Below are positions 16,738 through 26,092 of a stretch of 64,000 nucleotides of DNA, one piece after another. The notes below the pieces were generated by a model. It was not told the origin of the DNA, made no database searches, and saw only the letters and a program-made list of their open reading frames with translations. Position 1 is the first letter of the stretch. Every line of letters starts with the position of its first letter. A program made the position numbers and the translations under genes. The stretch spans positions 42,432-106,431 of the forward strand of contig CALKZY010000003.1 in assembly GCA_938002965.1 (NCBI GenBank), written 5' to 3'. The DNA is from an uncultured Acidimicrobiales bacterium (GTDB lineage: Bacteria; Actinomycetota; Acidimicrobiia; Acidimicrobiales; SZUA-35).

Positions 16738-19176
16738 ATGCAAGAAGAAGCACAGGCAGTCATCATCGGCGGCGGCGCAATGGGCGCCGGGTTGTTCTAC
16801 CATCTGGCCCACGAAGGCTGGACCGACATTGTTCTCATCGAGAAAGGTGAGCTGAGTTCCGGTTCGACCTGGCATGCCGCCGGACTGATCCCTCACTTCA
16901 TCGGCGACCTCAACATGGCCAAGTGCCATGCTGTAGCCCCCGATCTGTACCGCAAGATCGAGGAGGAGACCGGTATGGCGTCGGGCTGGCATGACACCGG
17001 CTCCATCCGCCTGGCCCTCGACGACGATCAAATCAATTGGTTCAAGCACGTCGGTGGCGTGTTGGATGTAGTCGGTCTCGAAAATCACATCATCTCCCCC
17101 GACGAGATCTTGGAGCACTGGCCGTTCGTCGACGTGTCCGACGTCAAACTCGGCATGTGGACACCGAACGACGGTTGGACCGACCCATCCAGCGTGACCG
17201 CAGCCATGGTGGCCGGTGCCCGTCAGTTGGGCGCGACGGTGGCCAAGCACACGCTGGTGACTGAAACCAACAAGATGGCCGACGGTCGTTGGGAAGTCAT
17301 CACCGACAAGGGTCGCATCGTGGCCGACCACGTGGTCAACGCCGCCGGTTGCTATTCCCCGCAGGTGGGTGCCATGGCCGGTGTCGAGGTGCCGATCGTG
17401 TCGGTCATCCACCAGTACCTGATCACCGAGCCGATGGACGAAATCAAGGCGCTCGGCGATCGAGACCTTCCGGTCATGCGAGACCCGCGAGCCTCGTCGT
17501 ACTATCGGCGGGAAATCGACTCGCTCCTCGTCGGTCCCTACGAACGGGAGAACGCTCAGATCTACGGTGTCGACGGCATCGACAACGACTTGCACTTCTA
17601 CCTGACGCCGCCTGATCTTGACGCACTGATGCCGTGGCTAATTGAGGCCGGCGAGCGCATTCCGGCCTTCCAGAACGCCGGAATCAAGACCGTTGTCTCC
17701 GGTCCGATCACTCACACACCCGACTCGGGTTACCTGATGGGTCCCGCCCCCGGTGTGGACAACTACTGGATGTGCGCTGGAGCTTCCATCGGTATTACTC
17801 AAGGTCCCGGCGCCGGCAAGTATCTGGCCCAGTGGATGGTTCACGGCCAAACTGAGATCAACGTGGCCGGTATGGATCCTCGACGCTTCGGTGATCACGC
17901 CGGGCCAACCGGTCGGTACGCCATCGACAAAGCCATCGACGAGTTCCACGAAATGTACGCCACCCGCCTTCCGGGTGAAGAGCGCTTCGCTGGTCGTCCC
18001 CAGAAGGCCGATCCCATCTACGACCGCCTCGATGCACTGGGCGCCCAGTGGCAGGAGGTCTTCGGCTGGGAGCGCCCACAGTACTTCGGTGAAGCCGAGG
18101 AGCATTCGTTCCTGCGGTCCAACGCCTTCGACATCGTCGGCGAAGAGGTGCGGGGCACCCGCGAGCGCGTCGGCCTGGTTGACCTCACGGCCTTTTCCAA
18201 GTTCGAAGTGACTGGCGCTGATGCCTTTGCCTTTCTCGACCGGTTGGCTGCTAATAAGATGCCGACCGTTGACGGTGGCATGCGGTTGTCGCATTTCTTG
18301 ACCACATCCGGTGGCATCGAGTCGGAGATGACCATCACTCGTTTGGCTTCGGACCGGTTCTACCTGAACTCCGGTATCACCTCGCAGTTCCATGACCGGG
18401 ATTGGTTGACCTTCCAGATTGGTCAGGGAGACCATGTGGGCGAAGACGTGACCGTCACGGATGTCACCGAAGATCGAGCCATTCTCGGACTCTCCGGGCC
18501 CCGGGCTCGGGACGTGTTGACCCCACTCACCGATGCCGATCTAAGTAACGAGTCGTTCCGCTGGTTGACCGGCCAGGAGATCGACATCGCCGGCGTGCCC
18601 TGCTTGGCATTGCGAGTCTCTTATGTAGGCGAGCTGGGCTGGGAACTCCACTGTCCCATGGACCGCATGGCGGAGTTGTACGACGCCATCGTCGCTGCTG
18701 GCGAACCTCACGGCATGATCCACTACGGGGCGTACGCCATGAACTGCATGCGCATTGAAAAAGCTTACAAAGCTATGGGGTCCGAGTTGACCACCGAGAT
18801 CACACCGGTGGAAGCCGACATCGGACGCTTCATCGCCATGGACACCGACTTCACCGGCAAGGACGTGGTCGAAGCCCGCTCAGCCAAGGTCGACGAGCTC
18901 GAAATGTTCTGTGTGTATTGCGAGGTTGACGCCACCGACAACGACTGTCGGGGCAACGAGCCGGTGTACGCCGCCGGGTCTGATGAGATCATCGGAATCA
19001 CCACCTCGGGAACCTACGGACACTCAGTGGGCAAGAGTCTGACGTTCGCCTACGTCCAGCCGAAGTATCGAGAACCAGGAACCAAACTGGAAATCCGACT
19101 CCAGGATGATCGGCGACCGGCGACGGTTCTGGCTGAATCGGCATACGATCCCAAGAACGAAAAGCCGAGGGCCTAG
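16738..19176 (+). CDS. Dimethylglycine/sarcosine dehydrogenase-like flavoprotein with GcvT domain (copy 2)
   Basis: An 812-residue paralogue of the upstream gene with the same order of domains: AVIIGGGAMGAGLFYHLAH as FAD motif, SGSTWHAAGLIPHF with the FAD-linking His, and a GcvT-like half with GLVDLTAFSKFEV and RVSYVGELGWELHCP. The two copies differ enough to have distinct substrates, for example dimethylglycine versus sarcosine or another N-methyl amine (inference). The ATG at 16738 is preferred: it directly precedes the FAD motif and follows AGAGAG, while the longer frame would extend through the tandem repeat into the previous gene. Confidence 0.88.
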   Translation: MQEEAQAVIIGGGAMGAGLFYHLAHEGWTDIVLIEKGELSSGSTWHAAGLIPHFIGDLNMAKCHAVAPDLYRKIEEETGMASGWHDTGSIRLALDDDQINWFKHVGGVLDVVGLENHIISPDEILEHWPFVDVSDVKLGMWTPNDGWTDPSSVTAAMVAGARQLGATVAKHTLVTETNKMADGRWEVITDKGRIVADHVVNAAGCYSPQVGAMAGVEVPIVSVIHQYLITEPMDEIKALGDRDLPVMRDPRASSYYRREIDSLLVGPYERENAQIYGVDGIDNDLHFYLTPPDLDALMPWLIEAGERIPAFQNAGIKTVVSGPITHTPDSGYLMGPAPGVDNYWMCAGASIGITQGPGAGKYLAQWMVHGQTEINVAGMDPRRFGDHAGPTGRYAIDKAIDEFHEMYATRLPGEERFAGRPQKADPIYDRLDALGAQWQEVFGWERPQYFGEAEEHSFLRSNAFDIVGEEVRGTRERVGLVDLTAFSKFEVTGADAFAFLDRLAANKMPTVDGGMRLSHFLTTSGGIESEMTITRLASDRFYLNSGITSQFHDRDWLTFQIGQGDHVGEDVTVTDVTEDRAILGLSGPRARDVLTPLTDADLSNESFRWLTGQEIDIAGVPCLALRVSYVGELGWELHCPMDRMAELYDAIVAAGEPHGMIHYGAYAMNCMRIEKAYKAMGSELTTEITPVEADIGRFIAMDTDFTGKDVVEARSAKVDELEMFCVYCEVDATDNDCRGNEPVYAAGSDEIIGITTSGTYGHSVGKSLTFAYVQPKYREPGTKLEIRLQDDRRPATVLAESAYDPKNEKPRA

Positions 19177-19232
19177 ACACCCACAGCCGGCAGCACTGAT
19201 CCGGACATAACACTGGAGTTATGGAGGCACCC

Positions 19233-20792
19233 ATGAGCGAGTCGAATTCATCTTCGAAGCGTCGGACCCGCCGAGCCGGAGGCAGGGCGGCGCGAGTCGC
19301 CCTGCGTCAGGCCCCGCTGGCTGAAGACGCCAGAGCGGTCTGGCCGGGAATGCCCGGCGGCCGCTACAAACCGTTGACAGACAACGAGTGCGACCAGGTG
19401 ATAGACGCCGCGCTCGAACTGCTGGAAGATGTGGGCATGGGTCAGGCCATACCTGAGTTCATCGATCTGGTGGTCGCCGCCGGTGGTCACATGGATGACA
19501 ACGATCGTCTTCACTTCCCACGGGCCCTTATCCACCGAGGAATCGAGATGGCGGCCAAAACGTTCCGCATTCACGCCTTCGGCTCGGACGACGAAGGGGT
19601 CGAACTGGGTGGCGACAAGGTTCACTTCAGCACCGCCGGTGCAGCCGTGTTGATGCTGGACCACGAGACCCAGCGCTTCCGGGAATCGACCCTGGCTGAT
19701 GTCTACGACACCGCCAGGCTGGCCGACACGTTAGACAATATCCACATGGTGGTCCGCACTGTGGTGGCCCGCGACATGGCGACGTCAAAAGACGTCGACA
19801 TCAACACCGCCTACGCCATGATGGTCGGCACCAAGAAGCCTCAGGGAACCTCGTTCTTCGAACCCCAACACGTTCACGACGTGGTGGCCATGTACGACAT
19901 GGCTCTCGGCGGAGAAGGCGAGTTTGCCAAGCGACCGTTCATGATCGCCAACAACACCTTTGTGGTGCCGCCACTTCGCTTCGCCGTGGACTCGGCGCTA
20001 TGCATGGCTGAGCAGGTCCGGGTAGGCATGCCCATCAACCTGCTATCCGCCGGGCAAGCCGGAGCAACGTCGCCCGCTGCACTGGCCGGGTCACTGGCAC
20101 AGGCTCTGGCCGAATGTCTGGCAGCGTTGACCTGCGTGAACCTTATGTCGCCCGGCCACCCGTGCATCATGGGCTTGTGGCCGTTTGTGTCCGATCTGCG
20201 AACAGGGGCCATGTCCGGTGGGTCGGGGGAGGAGGCGGTATTGAACGCCGCCGCCGCTCAGGTGTCGAACTATCTAGGACTGCCAACCGGGGTGGCCGCC
20301 GGCATGGCCGACTCCAAGCTGGCCGACAACCAGGCCGGTCACGAGAAGGGGTTGGCCGTCGCATTGGCCGCTCAGGCAGGTGCCAACCTGGTGTACGAGT
20401 CGGCGGGCATGCTGGCCAGCCTGATGGCCTGCTCGCTGGAAGCGATGGTGGTTGACAACGACATGCTCGGGGCCATCAACCGGACCGTGCGAGGCATCGA
20501 GATTACGCCGGAGACACTTTCGACTGAAACCATCAAGCAAGTGGTGAAGGAGCCGGGCCACTTCCTCGGTCACGCTCAGACGCTGTCGATGATGCAGTCG
20601 GAATACGTCTACCCCGAAGTTGGTGATCGTTTGAGTCCCGATGACTGGGTCGATGCCGGCGCCGAGGTGGCCACCGACCGGGCCCACGACTACGTGGTCA
20701 AGACGCTGGCCACTCATGTCCCCGACCATCTTCCAGCTGAGATCGACGCTCGGATTCGAGAGGCGTTCGACATTCAGCTACCCAAGGGATAG
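19233..20792 (+). CDS. Trimethylamine methyltransferase-family protein (MttB-like, non-pyrrolysine)
   Basis: A 519-residue member of the MttB superfamily (COG5598). Family features are the N-terminal ALELLEDVGM segment, LSAGQAGATSPAALAG, and the C-terminal KEPGHFLGHAQTL region. No in-frame amber codon interrupts the gene, so this is the Pyl-lacking type, whose studied members demethylate quaternary amines such as glycine betaine and pass the methyl group to a corrinoid protein. No corrinoid-protein gene is adjacent. The ATG at 19233 is preferred to 19221 because GGAGG lies 5 nt upstream of it. Grouped with two dimethylglycine-dehydrogenase-like genes, it fits stepwise demethylation of a betaine (inference). 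Confidence 0.85.
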   Translation: MSESNSSSKRRTRRAGGRAARVALRQAPLAEDARAVWPGMPGGRYKPLTDNECDQVIDAALELLEDVGMGQAIPEFIDLVVAAGGHMDDNDRLHFPRALIHRGIEMAAKTFRIHAFGSDDEGVELGGDKVHFSTAGAAVLMLDHETQRFRESTLADVYDTARLADTLDNIHMVVRTVVARDMATSKDVDINTAYAMMVGTKKPQGTSFFEPQHVHDVVAMYDMALGGEGEFAKRPFMIANNTFVVPPLRFAVDSALCMAEQVRVGMPINLLSAGQAGATSPAALAGSLAQALAECLAALTCVNLMSPGHPCIMGLWPFVSDLRTGAMSGGSGEEAVLNAAAAQVSNYLGLPTGVAAGMADSKLADNQAGHEKGLAVALAAQAGANLVYESAGMLASLMACSLEAMVVDNDMLGAINRTVRGIEITPETLSTETIKQVVKEPGHFLGHAQTLSMMQSEYVYPEVGDRLSPDDWVDAGAEVATDRAHDYVVKTLATHVPDHLPAEIDARIREAFDIQLPKG

Positions 20793-20851
20793 CCGCCAAC
20801 CAGGTTCCTAGTCGAGACTAACAGGGCAGCGCGATGGCCTACTCTGGCGAT

Positions 20852-21595
20852 ATGCAGACCCCCGCTGTTTCCGAGCCCGCCATCGAACAACTTGGTCTGG
20901 GAGACCTGGTAGGGGAAATTCGCCACCGCCTATTGATTAATCGTTGGGTCGACCCAGACGAGGTTTCCCCACTCCTACCCGATGGGGTGCGGCCGCGAAT
21001 CGGCTCAAACGGCGGGGTAGTTGCTGGCTGTTGCTTGATCGCGCTTGATGGCATTCGCCCCTGGCCCGCGTCGGCGTTCGTCGGCCGTTCGGTTCACGCC
21101 GCCGCCCACCGGATCTCCATCGAAGCCGGCCCGGAGTCGGAACCGACGAGCGGCGTGTACGTGCCGATGCGTCACACCGATTCGCGTGTCACGGTGCTAG
21201 TCGGCGGCCGCATAGTTCCCGGTGTCCATCAGCGGTCGACCATTTCGTCGTCGTGCGATACAGAGTCGGTTGCCTGGAAGGTTCAGCCCGCAGGCGGTTC
21301 CGGAGATGACGCGTTCGCCATACATGCTGTTGCCTCAAGACGCGACTCGACCGAAGCCCGGTCAGAAGTGGCCGACATTGTCATCGGCTCATACCTCGGT
21401 TTGTCGCCGAACCGTCGAGACTGCCTGGAGGGGGCTGATATGCAGCCCTTCAACCTTCGAGCCGAGACGGTCAGTTTGACCGAACTGTCATCAGCGTTCC
21501 TCGAGCAATTCTCGTCGGCCGAGGAAGCGGACACTCTCTTGATGACTAACGTCGGGGTGACCTGGCGTCGGGTACCGGTTGAAGTTGATGCGTAG
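20852..21595 (+). CDS. DUF2071-like (acetoacetate decarboxylase-like fold) protein
   Basis: A 247-residue soluble protein. The stretch LLINRWVDPDEVSPLLPDGV is typical of the N-terminus of DUF2071 proteins, followed by a hydrophobic strand with a DGIRPWP turn and a GVYVPMRHTDSR segment. The function of this group is not established; it shares a fold with acetoacetate decarboxylase. The ATG at 20852 is chosen because the 18 nt upstream add nothing family-like; the start remains uncertain. It stands between the MttB-like gene and the ATC hydrolase-like gene on the same strand. Confidence 0.5.
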   Translation: MQTPAVSEPAIEQLGLGDLVGEIRHRLLINRWVDPDEVSPLLPDGVRPRIGSNGGVVAGCCLIALDGIRPWPASAFVGRSVHAAAHRISIEAGPESEPTSGVYVPMRHTDSRVTVLVGGRIVPGVHQRSTISSSCDTESVAWKVQPAGGSGDDAFAIHAVASRRDSTEARSEVADIVIGSYLGLSPNRRDCLEGADMQPFNLRAETVSLTELSSAFLEQFSSAEEADTLLMTNVGVTWRRVPVEVDA

Positions 21596-21649
21596 CGGAG
21601 CCGCTGTCCGGCGCTGACAGCCGTCGGCCTTCGGACCTACAGTGGCGCC

Positions 21650-22162
21650 ATGGACACTGACGGAAATGTTCCTGACGCAAAGCCGGACACCCTCAACGAC
21701 ATAGGTGTTCTGAAACGGCGCGAGGTCGAGGCTCGAATGATCGGGCCGATACTGGCGCGGTTGGCTGAGGAGTTCGACAGCGACCAGGTCTACGAGCTCG
21801 CCGGTGAAGTGATTGTGGACATCGCCCGCACGCAGGGAGCCGCCTTGGCTGAAGCAGCCGGAGACAACGGACTGGGGGCCATGGCCGATTCGTTGTCCGC
21901 TTGGACCGCCGGAGGCGCACTGGAGATCGAGGTGCTGGAGCAGACTGACGAAGTGTTCGCTTTCAACGTCACTCGTTGCCGGTACGCCGAGTTGTATCGG
22001 GAGTTGGGCCTGGCAGAGCTCGGAGCGACGCTGTCGTGCAATCGAGACGGCGCCTTGATGGAAGGCTTCAACCCGGACGTCGAGTTCACTCGAACCCAAA
22101 CCATCATGGGTGGCGCCTCACACTGTGACTTTAGATACCGGGACGTAGATCCTGGGATCTAG
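21650..22162 (+). CDS. L-2-amino-thiazoline-4-carboxylate hydrolase-family protein
   Basis: A 170-residue protein. The C-terminal half reads [19 protein letters not shown], then [20 protein letters not shown] and [19 protein letters not shown], which are the hallmark segments of the ATC hydrolase family (PF14196), with conserved Cys residues. The founding activity opens a thiazoline ring to give S-carbamoyl-cysteine; most family members have unknown substrates. It converges on the AhpD-like selenoprotein gene with 17 bp between stops. Whether it works with the amine-degradation genes is unknown. Confidence 0.78.
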   Translation: MDTDGNVPDAKPDTLNDIGVLKRREVEARMIGPILARLAEEFDSDQVYELAGEVIVDIARTQGAALAEAAGDNGLGAMADSLSAWTAGGALEIEVLEQTDEVFAFNVTRCRYAELYRELGLAELGATLSCNRDGALMEGFNPDVEFTRTQTIMGGASHCDFRYRDVDPGI

Positions 22163-22179
22163 CTACGGAGAAGTGAAGA

Positions 22180-22677
22180 TCAGGAGCCTGAGTAGCCGTC
22201 GGATTGAATGTCGAATCCTCGGTTGAAGCGAGCCCGGGCGTTCTCCCAGGCGATGAGCTGTGTCAACTCAACCGTTTGCCGTTTGGTGAAGGTGACGCTG
22301 ACTCTGGCCCGTAGGTCGTCGTCGGCGGTGGACGGAGTGACAGTCAAGGCTTCGGCGTATTCGATGACCAGCTTCTCGGTCTCGGTCAGATTGTCGGAAA
22401 GCCGCCAATTGGCGACGGCGTCTATGGTGTCTTGATCGATGCCCAGCTCACGGCCGACGGCGCTACCGAAATCGTGTCACCACATGCAGCCGATGATCGA
22501 TGACACCCGCAATTCGGCCAGTGTCTTTAGCCTGTCGTCAACCGAGCGACTCCAGGTGACCCAGCGTTCCATGGCCAACTTGCCGAACAGGGTCGGGGGA
22601 TGGGCAAGGCTGGTCTTGTAGGGCCCGGGCAGGCCACGCTTGCGGCCCAGCACTTTCATCACCGACATGGTGCTCAT
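22180..22677 (-). CDS. AhpD-like (carboxymuconolactone decarboxylase family) protein, predicted selenoprotein (CxxU)
   Basis: The frame from the ATG at 22677 begins KVLGRKRGLPGPYKTSL and reaches the redox motif as IIGCMW-UGA-HDFGSAVG, then continues without a break through GIDQDTIDAV, SDNLTETEKLVIEYAEAL and FTKRQTVELTQLIAWEN to a TGA at 22180-22182: 165 residues, a normal length for this family. Relatives have CxxC followed by the DFGSAxGRE segment; here the second Cys (residue 67) is UGA at 22477-22479, giving C64-x-x-U67. AhpD-type proteins are alkylhydroperoxidase-like thiol reductants. UGA is both the internal codon and the terminal stop of this gene. The start overlaps the stop of the upstream membrane protein gene by ATGA, so the two are translationally coupled. 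Confidence 0.85.
22453..22461 (-). promoter_or_regulatory. Weak candidate SECIS hairpin (AhpD-like gene)
   Basis: Fifteen nt after the UGA, GCC-GUC-GGC can form a 3-bp stem with a 3-nt loop beginning with G, and AGC just before can pair with GCU a few bases beyond. This meets the minimal pattern for a bacterial SECIS (small stem, G early in the loop, loop 16-37 nt from UGA) but is the weakest of the four. Confidence 0.4.
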
Positions 22678-23126
22678 TGTGCGTTGCCTCTGCTGGACGT
22701 ATGCCAGTACAACACAACCGCCGCTCCCACGACTGCCAACAGCAGTGAGATGGCAGTGTTGGCATTGTCAGCGGTGGACAGTGCAGCAGCGGGATTGGCC
22801 AGATGCCACAAGGCGTGGGGAAGAGCGAACGACGCGTAGGCGATCGCTGCTGTCACGGCCACTTCGCGTTTGGGCCAGAACATGGCCAGTGCCATCACGA
22901 CGCCCGAAGCGAAAAGACCGGCACCGGCATCGAAGGACAGATGATCGTTGTAAGGCGGATGGGCGGCAACCACCTGCGGGGCCCAACCGGGAAAGTTATC
23001 AAACCAGCTTCGGGGTGAAACGATGGCCCAGCCACCGGCTATCAGATTCGGCACCGCCAGTAGAGCCATCAGCACCAGCAGCCAACGTGGCCGGGAAAGC
23101 GGAGCGGCGCGTACTGTGTCGATCAT
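22674..23126 (-). CDS. Small four-helix membrane protein of unknown function
   Basis: A 150-residue protein with about four hydrophobic segments (near residues 15-38, 68-85, 90-110 and 125-142). It has a SWFDNFPGWAP loop after the first helix and a PHALWHL motif in the third region. I do not recognise a named family, although small DoxX-like or DUF-type integral proteins look similar. Its stop overlaps the start of the AhpD-like selenoprotein gene (ATGA), so the two are almost certainly co-translated; a link to peroxide or redox defence at the membrane is an inference from that coupling. Confidence 0.7.
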   Translation of the reverse strand: MIDTVRAAPLSRPRWLLVLMALLAVPNLIAGGWAIVSPRSWFDNFPGWAPQVVAAHPPYNDHLSFDAGAGLFASGVVMALAMFWPKREVAVTAAIAYASFALPHALWHLANPAAALSTADNANTAISLLLAVVGAAVVLYWHTSSRGNAQ

Positions 23127-23305
23127 CGTTGACCTCTGCGTTTTGACGCAGTTACGTTACTGCATCTGACGACGACACTAGGCATGGTGGTGCGTGTAGG
23201 CAAGGAACAACGCCGTGACCTCTGTCGCTTCTGCATCAACGCACCGCTCAATCCTCGGTTCCGGCCCCGATTGTGTACGACAGGGCGTCAGCCGTACTCT
23301 GGGGC

Positions 23306-24715
23306 ATGGATTTTCTGGAAACGTCGGTTGCCGACCTGGCTGCCTCGGTGAAAGCCGGCAGCATCACAGCCCGTTCGTTAACCGAACATGCCCTGTCCCG
23401 CATTGAGGATCTGAACCCCGCTCTCAATGCGTTTGTGGCCGTCGACGGTGAAGCCGCACTGGTCGCCGCCGACCAGGTCGACCGCACGGTGGCCGCCGGT
23501 GACGACCCGGGCCCATTGGCCGGTATCCCCATCGGGGTCAAGGATCTGGAAGATGCCGCCGGCTTTGTGACCACCTACGGCTCGGCGTTACACGCCGAGG
23601 ACTCACCGGCTACCGCTGACTCGGTGTTGGTTGCTCGCCTCAAGGCGGCAGGCTGCGTGGTGTTGGGCAAGACCAACACCCCGGAGTTCGGGCACAAGGC
23701 CACCAGTGACAACAACGTGTTTCCGACCACGGCCAACCCGTGGGATCCAACCCAAACGCCGGGAGGATCATCAGGGGGCACCGGTGCAGCGTTGGCCTCA
23801 GGTATGGTGCCGCTGGCCACCGGCTCCGATGGCGGAGGGTCCATCCGCATCCCGGCCGCGTTGTGCGGCCTGAGCGCCATCAAGTGTCAGCAGGGCCGCA
23901 TCGGTACCGAACGTACAGGTAAGCGTCCTTCCATGCTGTTGAGCATCGCCGGTCCAATGGCGCGGACGGCGGCCGACACCGCGCTGGCCCTGGATGCCAC
24001 CAAAGGTCCGCACTGGGCCGACATCTTCTCGCTGCCGCCTGACGTCACCTCGTGGCACGATCAGGTAGGCCGAGCCGAGCCGCCAAGGCGAGTGGTGTGG
24101 GCGCCGACCATGGGCTTCTCCGACGTGGCCCCTGACGTGGCGGCGCGATGTGCTGCGGCGGTGGAGAAACTGGAGGCAGCGGGGACCGAAGTCATCCTTG
24201 ACGACAGCGTGTTCGATGTTGAGCCGCTGCGGGGCTGGATCATCAACTGGTTTGTCTACTTCAACAATCTGCTAGGCCACCACAAGGGAACGCCGGAGTG
24301 GGACAAGGTCAGCGAATCGCTACGCCCCATGGTGGAGATGGGTGCCGAGGTAACCGGAGGTCAGGCCGCCGACGCCATCGACCGCATGTCCGCTCGCAAC
24401 TATGAGGTCTCAGGCCTTATGGAGAAGCATGATGCCGACGCCCTCTTGACTCCGGCCACCGCCCGTATGCCGCCCTCTCTCGAAGAGTTGCAGGGCGATG
24501 ACGCCGACCTGGGGTGGGTGCAGTTCACCTTCGGATTGAACATGACGCGCCATCCGACCGGGTCAGTCTGCGTCGGCCGAGCTGGAACCGACGGCCAAGG
24601 CCTGCCCATAGGGTTATAGCTCATCGGCCGACACTTTGACGAAGCGGGTGTTATGGCCACAATGGCAGTTATCGAAGAGCTAGTTGGCTCAATCGGTAGG
24701 CCCCAGGTCAGCTAG
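23306..24715 (+). pseudogene. Amidase (amidase signature family) interrupted by an amber codon
   Basis: The frame encodes an amidase signature enzyme: GIPIGVKDLEDAAGF with the catalytic Lys, TPGGSSGGTGAALASG with the cis-Ser, and SDGGGSIRIPAALCGL with the nucleophilic Ser. It would hydrolyse a carboxamide to an acid and ammonia. At 24617-24619 a TAG interrupts the C-terminal GLPIGL-x-LIGRHFDEA motif, where the family has Gln (CAG). The same frame continues for 31 family-like codons to a second TAG at 24713. A single C-to-T change explains the stop. The product ending at 24619 would lack about 32 residues including a conserved strand. The ATG at 23306 is chosen because DFLETSVADLAA begins directly after it. 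Confidence 0.78.
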
Positions 24716-24724
24716 GAAACACTC

Positions 24725-26056
24725 GTGAACGATAAGCAGCACTATGACGCCGTCATCATCGGAGCAGGGGTGCTTGGTTGCGCTGTCGCCCTGGAACTGT
24801 CCCGCCGGGGCAAGCGGACCTTAAACGTCGACAAGGCACCGGCTGCCGGATCCGGCTCGACCAGCAACTCGTGTGCCATCGTACGGTTCACCTACTCGAC
24901 CAAGGTCGGGGTGGCCTTCTCTTGGGAGGGCGGTCAGTACTGGAAGGACTGGGCCAACTACATCGGCACCGACGACGAACTTGGACTCATCGACTACCAC
25001 CAAGTCGGCCAGCTGAACCTGTTCACCGATGACGCAGAGCGTCTCACCAAGGTTCACAAGCTGTGGGACGAAGTTGGCATTCCCTACGAATATTGGGGTC
25101 CTGAAGACCTGCAGGACCGTTTTCCGTTCATGGACTTCGGTTGGTACGGTCCGCCGACCCGGCCGGAAGACCCGGCGTTCTGGAAGGATGCCGAAGGTCC
25201 GGTGAAAGGAGCACTGTGGAGCCCGGACGCCGGGTATGTCTCCGACCCGCAGCTCTCGTGCCACAACCTCCAGCGCGGAGCTGAAGCCGACGGTGGCGAA
25301 TTCCGCTTCCGCACCGAAGTCACCGATGTACTCACCAACGACGGCTCGGTAGTCGGGGTGCGCTTGTCCGACGGTGCAGGAGCGTTCTCCGATGTGGCCG
25401 CCCCTGTGGTCATCAACGTCGCCGGACCGCACAGCTATCTGATCAACCAGATGGCCGGGGTCTACGACGAGATGAACATCAAGACCAAAGCCTTGCGACA
25501 CGAGGTCCATCACGTTCCCTCGCCCGACGGGATCGACTTCATGTCGGCGGGAACCGTGGGCGCCGATGACGACATCGGCTTCTACTTTCGGCCTGAGGTC
25601 GGCAACAACGTGCTGCTGGGCAGCGTCGACGCTGATTGCGACCCAAGTGAATTCGTCCACCCCGACGACTACGACACCAGCATCGACCGGGAACAGTGGA
25701 AAACACAGGTGCTGCGAGCCACTCGCCGGATGCCGGGGATGGGTGTGCCACCCGACCACGAGGCCAAAGGGATCGTAGACCTGTATGACGTCAGTGACGA
25801 CTGGTTGCCCATCTATGACCGCACTGCGGTGGATGGCTTCTACGTGGCCATCGGCACCAGCGGCAACCAGTACAAGAACGCCGGGGCCGTCGGCCAGGCC
25901 ATGGCCGATTTGATCGAAGCGGTTGAAGGCGGCCACGATCATGACGCCGAACCAGTTCAGGTTGCCGGGCGCTACACCGGCCTGCAGATCGATCTATCGG
26001 CCTATAGCCGTAACCGGGAGATCAACCATGACTCGTCAATGTCTGTCCACGGCTGA
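24725..26056 (+). CDS. FAD-dependent oxidoreductase of the sarcosine oxidase/DAO family
   Basis: A 443-residue flavoprotein starting at GTG 24725. The N-terminal YDAVIIGAGVLGCAVALEL is the dinucleotide-binding motif, followed by a GSGSTSNSCAIVRF segment where FAD contacts are made in sarcosine oxidase beta-type proteins, and near the C-terminus FYVAIGTSGNQYKNAG is the second FAD-binding region. It resembles SoxB-type and related N-methyl amino-acid oxidases. No SoxD, SoxA or SoxG subunit gene is adjacent, so it may act alone. It sits 9 bp after the amidase gene, and together with the upstream flavoproteins suggests catabolism of N-methylated amino acids. Confidence 0.82.
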   Translation: MNDKQHYDAVIIGAGVLGCAVALELSRRGKRTLNVDKAPAAGSGSTSNSCAIVRFTYSTKVGVAFSWEGGQYWKDWANYIGTDDELGLIDYHQVGQLNLFTDDAERLTKVHKLWDEVGIPYEYWGPEDLQDRFPFMDFGWYGPPTRPEDPAFWKDAEGPVKGALWSPDAGYVSDPQLSCHNLQRGAEADGGEFRFRTEVTDVLTNDGSVVGVRLSDGAGAFSDVAAPVVINVAGPHSYLINQMAGVYDEMNIKTKALRHEVHHVPSPDGIDFMSAGTVGADDDIGFYFRPEVGNNVLLGSVDADCDPSEFVHPDDYDTSIDREQWKTQVLRATRRMPGMGVPPDHEAKGIVDLYDVSDDWLPIYDRTAVDGFYVAIGTSGNQYKNAGAVGQAMADLIEAVEGGHDHDAEPVQVAGRYTGLQIDLSAYSRNREINHDSSMSVHG

Positions 26057-26092
26057 GGTCAGCTGGCCGGCGGCATCGCTAGTGGTGAACCC

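Noticed and set aside
24617..24619. Pyrrolysine at the amber codon in the amidase
   Set aside because: The family has Gln here, TAG is a common stop in the window, and the MttB homologue has no amber codon.
24821..25942. 373-residue open frame antisense to the sarcosine-oxidase-like gene
   Set aside because: It is a shadow in the complementary codon frame of a well-conserved flavoprotein gene; the translation matches no family.
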